NCBI GenBank assembly: GCA_020216655.1
Contig: JAIWNU010000183.1
Span: forward strand, 1-8,157
Length of the DNA stretch: 8,157 bases
Origin: Treponema sp.
GTDB lineage: Bacteria; Spirochaetota; Spirochaetia; Treponematales; Breznakiellaceae
Direction of reading: 5' to 3'
The translations under genes were made by a program, and so were the position numbers. The notes under the pieces are model-generated. The model saw only the letters and a list, made by a program, of their open reading frames with translations, ran no database searches and was not told where the DNA came from. Each line of letters starts with the position of its first letter. Position 1 is the first letter of the stretch. This document shows, piece after piece, positions 6,726 to 8,157 of this stretch.

Positions 6726-6790
6726 AAAGTGACGGGTTTTTAAGGACTGAGAGAACGTTACGCAAGCCCCTTTTTTTTACCCGTCGCTTT
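6726..6790 (+). repeat. Long inverted repeat after the lipoprotein gene
   Basis: AAAGTGACGGGT (6726-6737) pairs with ACCCGTCGCTTT (6779-6790) over 12 base pairs with one G-U, enclosing 41 bases. It starts eight bases after the lipoprotein stop. Structures here often protect the binding-protein mRNA from 3' exonucleases and let binding protein exceed permease. Confidence 0.6.
6734..6778 (+). terminator. Candidate weak or regulated intrinsic terminator between lipoprotein and permease genes
   Basis: GGGTTT (6734-6739) can pair with AAGCCC (6764-6769), followed by C and eight T (6771-6778). The stem is only six pairs with one G-U and the loop is long, so termination alone would be partial. Partial termination here would fit the need for more binding protein than permease. 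The GGG is also part of the 12-bp inverted repeat at 6726-6790, so the two folds exclude each other. A third helix, GCGTAA (6720-6725) with TTACGC (6758-6763), abuts the AAGCCC arm. Confidence 0.35.
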
Positions 6791-6798
6791 CCGAGAAT

Positions 6799-6830
6799 CG
6801 GCAGATAGTTTATTGCCGGGATAGCCCCGG
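6799..6830 (+). promoter_or_regulatory. Overlapping hairpins ahead of the leader ribosome binding site
   Basis: CGGCA (6799-6803) can pair with TGCCG (6814-6818), and CCGGG (6816-6820) with CCCGG (6826-6830). The two helices share 6816-6818 and cannot form together. The second ends in the first two bases of the GGAGGAG ribosome binding site (6829-6835), so switching between them could alter access to it. This is inferred from complementarity only. Confidence 0.35.
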
Positions 6831-6840
6831 AGGAGAAATC

Positions 6841-6861
6841 ATGATGCGGAGAAGTGGATGA
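6841..6861 (+). CDS. Six-codon leader ORF (MMRRSG) coupled to the permease start
   Basis: GGAGGAG (6829-6835) sits five bases before ATG at 6841, a better ribosome binding site than that of the permease itself. The frame reads Met-Met-Arg-Arg-Ser-Gly and stops at TGA (6859-6861), which overlaps the permease ATG (6858-6860) as ATGA. The ORF also contains the permease's own site GGAGAAG (6848-6854). It may feed ribosomes to the permease by termination-reinitiation. It may equally be the relic of an older permease start, or chance. The peptide itself probably has no function. Confidence 0.4.
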   Translation: MMRRSG

Positions 6862-7775
6862 AAGAAAAATCTTTTATAGATAAATTAACCTTGCAGCGCC
6901 AGTTGGTGTTTATGTCAGTGCCTCTGGTGCTCTATGTTGTTTTGTTTGCCTACGTTCCACTCTGGGGCTGGTCCATGGCATTTCAAAATTTCAGACCCGC
7001 CAAAAGTTTTTTCGAACAGGAATGGGTCGGCCTTAAATGGTTCATGTTCCTGTTCCAGGATGACAACTTTCTCAAGGTCTTGCGGAATACCATTGCCATG
7101 AGCCTTATCAATCTTGGCTTTGGATATATATCCGCTATTACTCTAGCCTTATTGTTAAACGAAGTAAAGGAGCGTTTTTTCAAACGAGCCATCCAAACCA
7201 TTTCATATTTGCCCCACTTTTTGTCCTGGGTCATTGTGAGCGGACTAGTGGCTTCCATGGTATCCGTAGAAGACGGCGCGCTGAACCAAGTTCTGCTTGC
7301 CCTCAGGATTATAAAGGAACCAATCATGTGGCTCGGGGAGGGCAAGTATTTTTGGTGGCTCACCGGTATTACTTATGTATGGAAAGAAGTAGGCTGGAAC
7401 AGCATTATTTACCTTGCAGCCATTTCCGGTATCGATCCAACACTTTATGAAGTTGCTGAGATTGATGGCTGTAATCGGCTTAAGAAAATGTGGTACATTA
7501 CCTTGCCGGGTATTAAATCGACCATCATCGTCCTCTTGATAATGAGTATCGGACACATTCTTGATGCGGGATTTGAACTCCAGTTCCTGCTCAGAAACGG
7601 GCTCATCCAGGACTATTCGGATACAATAGAAATTTATGTACTCAATTTCGGCCTCAATTCAGGCAACTATTCTTTAGCTACCGCCGCAGGTATGTTCAAG
7701 AATGTGATTAACGTAAGTCTCATATTTTTGGCTAATTTTCTTGCCAAACGGATGGGAGAGGAGCGGCTCATATGA
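6858..7775 (+). CDS. lplB: Carbohydrate ABC transporter permease, LplB-like (MalF/CUT1 type)
   Basis: This 305-residue integral membrane protein should form half of the transmembrane channel for the sugar captured by the upstream lipoprotein. Hydrophobic segments are visible at about 17-35, 75-100, 111-133, 164-190, 221-240 and 276-297, giving the usual six. The cytoplasmic EAA loop that contacts the ATPase is clear at about 198-217 (EVAEIDGCNRLKKMWYITLP, with the conserved Gly204 and Pro217). The opening PLVLYVVLFAYVPLWGWSMAFQNF is typical of LplB. The ATG at 6858 is preceded by GGAGAAG and overlaps the stop of a six-codon leader ORF; an in-frame stop at 6822-6824 and the lack of another start codon rule out a longer form. 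Its stop overlaps the next permease start by ATGA. Confidence 0.95.
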   Translation: MKEKSFIDKLTLQRQLVFMSVPLVLYVVLFAYVPLWGWSMAFQNFRPAKSFFEQEWVGLKWFMFLFQDDNFLKVLRNTIAMSLINLGFGYISAITLALLLNEVKERFFKRAIQTISYLPHFLSWVIVSGLVASMVSVEDGALNQVLLALRIIKEPIMWLGEGKYFWWLTGITYVWKEVGWNSIIYLAAISGIDPTLYEVAEIDGCNRLKKMWYITLPGIKSTIIVLLIMSIGHILDAGFELQFLLRNGLIQDYSDTIEIYVLNFGLNSGNYSLATAAGMFKNVINVSLIFLANFLAKRMGEERLI

Positions 7776-8157
7776 ACCGATGGCAGAATCGCAGGTACTT
7801 TCGATCTTATATGGAAGATTTTTTATTTGATAGTTTTACCAAACTGATCCTTATTATATTAGCGGTGGTTACCCTGTACCCCTTCTGGAACACGGTAGTA
7901 GTTTCCTTTAATGATGCAACGGATACCATCCGGGGCGGACTAACCTTTTGGCCGCGAAAGGTCAATCTGCAGAATTATAAAGCGGTCTTTGCTTCCGGCA
8001 CAATATACCGGGCTTTCCTGGTATCGGTGAGCAGGGTAATCCTTTCTACTATGGGCAACATTTTTCTTACCAGTATGTTGGCCTATGCGTTGAGCCGTAA
8101 AGAATATGTGCTCAGAAAACAGCTTACCTTTGTGCTTATCCTTTCTATGTATGTAAG
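7772..8157 (+). CDS. lplC: Carbohydrate ABC transporter permease, LplC/YtcP-like (MalG type), 5' part
   Basis: The frame is open from ATG at 7772 to the window edge (128 codons plus two bases), so the C-terminal half with the EAA loop is not seen. The start overlaps the preceding permease stop (ATGA, 7772-7775) and follows a GGAGAGGAG site at 7754-7762, so the pair is translationally coupled. A first membrane segment spans about 23-45 (LILIILAVVTLYPFWNTVVV). The following stretch, SFNDATDTIRGGLTFWPRKV at about 46-65, then LQNYKAVF, is the signature periplasmic part of LplC/YtcP permeases. A second membrane segment lies at about 81-105. It should pair with the LplB-like protein to form the heterodimeric channel. 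No ATPase gene lies in the window; family members commonly share an MsmK/UgpC-type ATPase encoded elsewhere. Confidence 0.92.
   Translation, partial: MNRWQNRRYFRSYMEDFLFDSFTKLILIILAVVTLYPFWNTVVVSFNDATDTIRGGLTFWPRKVNLQNYKAVFASGTIYRAFLVSVSRVILSTMGNIFLTSMLAYALSRKEYVLRKQLTFVLILSMYV

Overview
The window holds most of a polysaccharide-utilisation locus built around a secreted xylanase. Base composition is moderate, at roughly 45-48% G+C by eye. The gene style suggests a free-living or gut Spirochaetota member of the Treponema/Gracilinema type: an LplA/LplB/LplC-type sugar transporter with no local ATPase, a LacI-type periplasmic-binding-protein fold fused to GAF-like and coiled-coil regions, and a multimodular GH10 xylanase. 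This assignment is inference from gene style. A Bacillota (Paenibacillus-like) host cannot be excluded, because the same transporter family is common there.

Layout. From 1527 leftward to the window edge (minus strand) runs the 5' part (509 codons) of a cytoplasmic sensor: a sugar-binding PBP1 domain without a DNA-binding domain, then a GAF-like region, then a coiled coil. The output domain lies outside the window. A 64-bp divergent control region separates it from a rightward series: a secreted GH10 endo-1,4-beta-xylanase with an N-terminal CBM22/CBM4_9-like module and two C-terminal CBM9-like modules (1592-4276); a NarL/FixJ-type response regulator 10 bp later (4287-4961); a solute-binding lipoprotein (5045-6718); and two ABC permeases (6858-7775 and 7772 to the window edge) that overlap by ATGA.

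How the parts may work together (inference). The xylanase cuts xylan outside the cell. The lipoprotein and two permeases import the oligosaccharides, energised by a shared ATPase encoded elsewhere. The cytoplasmic PBP1 sensor detects an imported or processed sugar. If its missing C-terminus is a histidine kinase, it would phosphorylate the response regulator, closing a feedback loop over the locus.

The non-coding parts are also informative. The divergent region carries an extended -10 box for the sensor. A perfect 11-bp hairpin sits in the 3' end of the regulator gene. The lipoprotein gene has its own candidate promoter and a possible anti-Shine-Dalgarno pairing. The 139-bp gap between lipoprotein and permease carries a long inverted repeat, a T8 tract, overlapping hairpins and a six-codon leader ORF that ends in an ATGA overlap with the permease start. 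No tRNA, rRNA, CRISPR array, insertion sequence or phage gene is visible.
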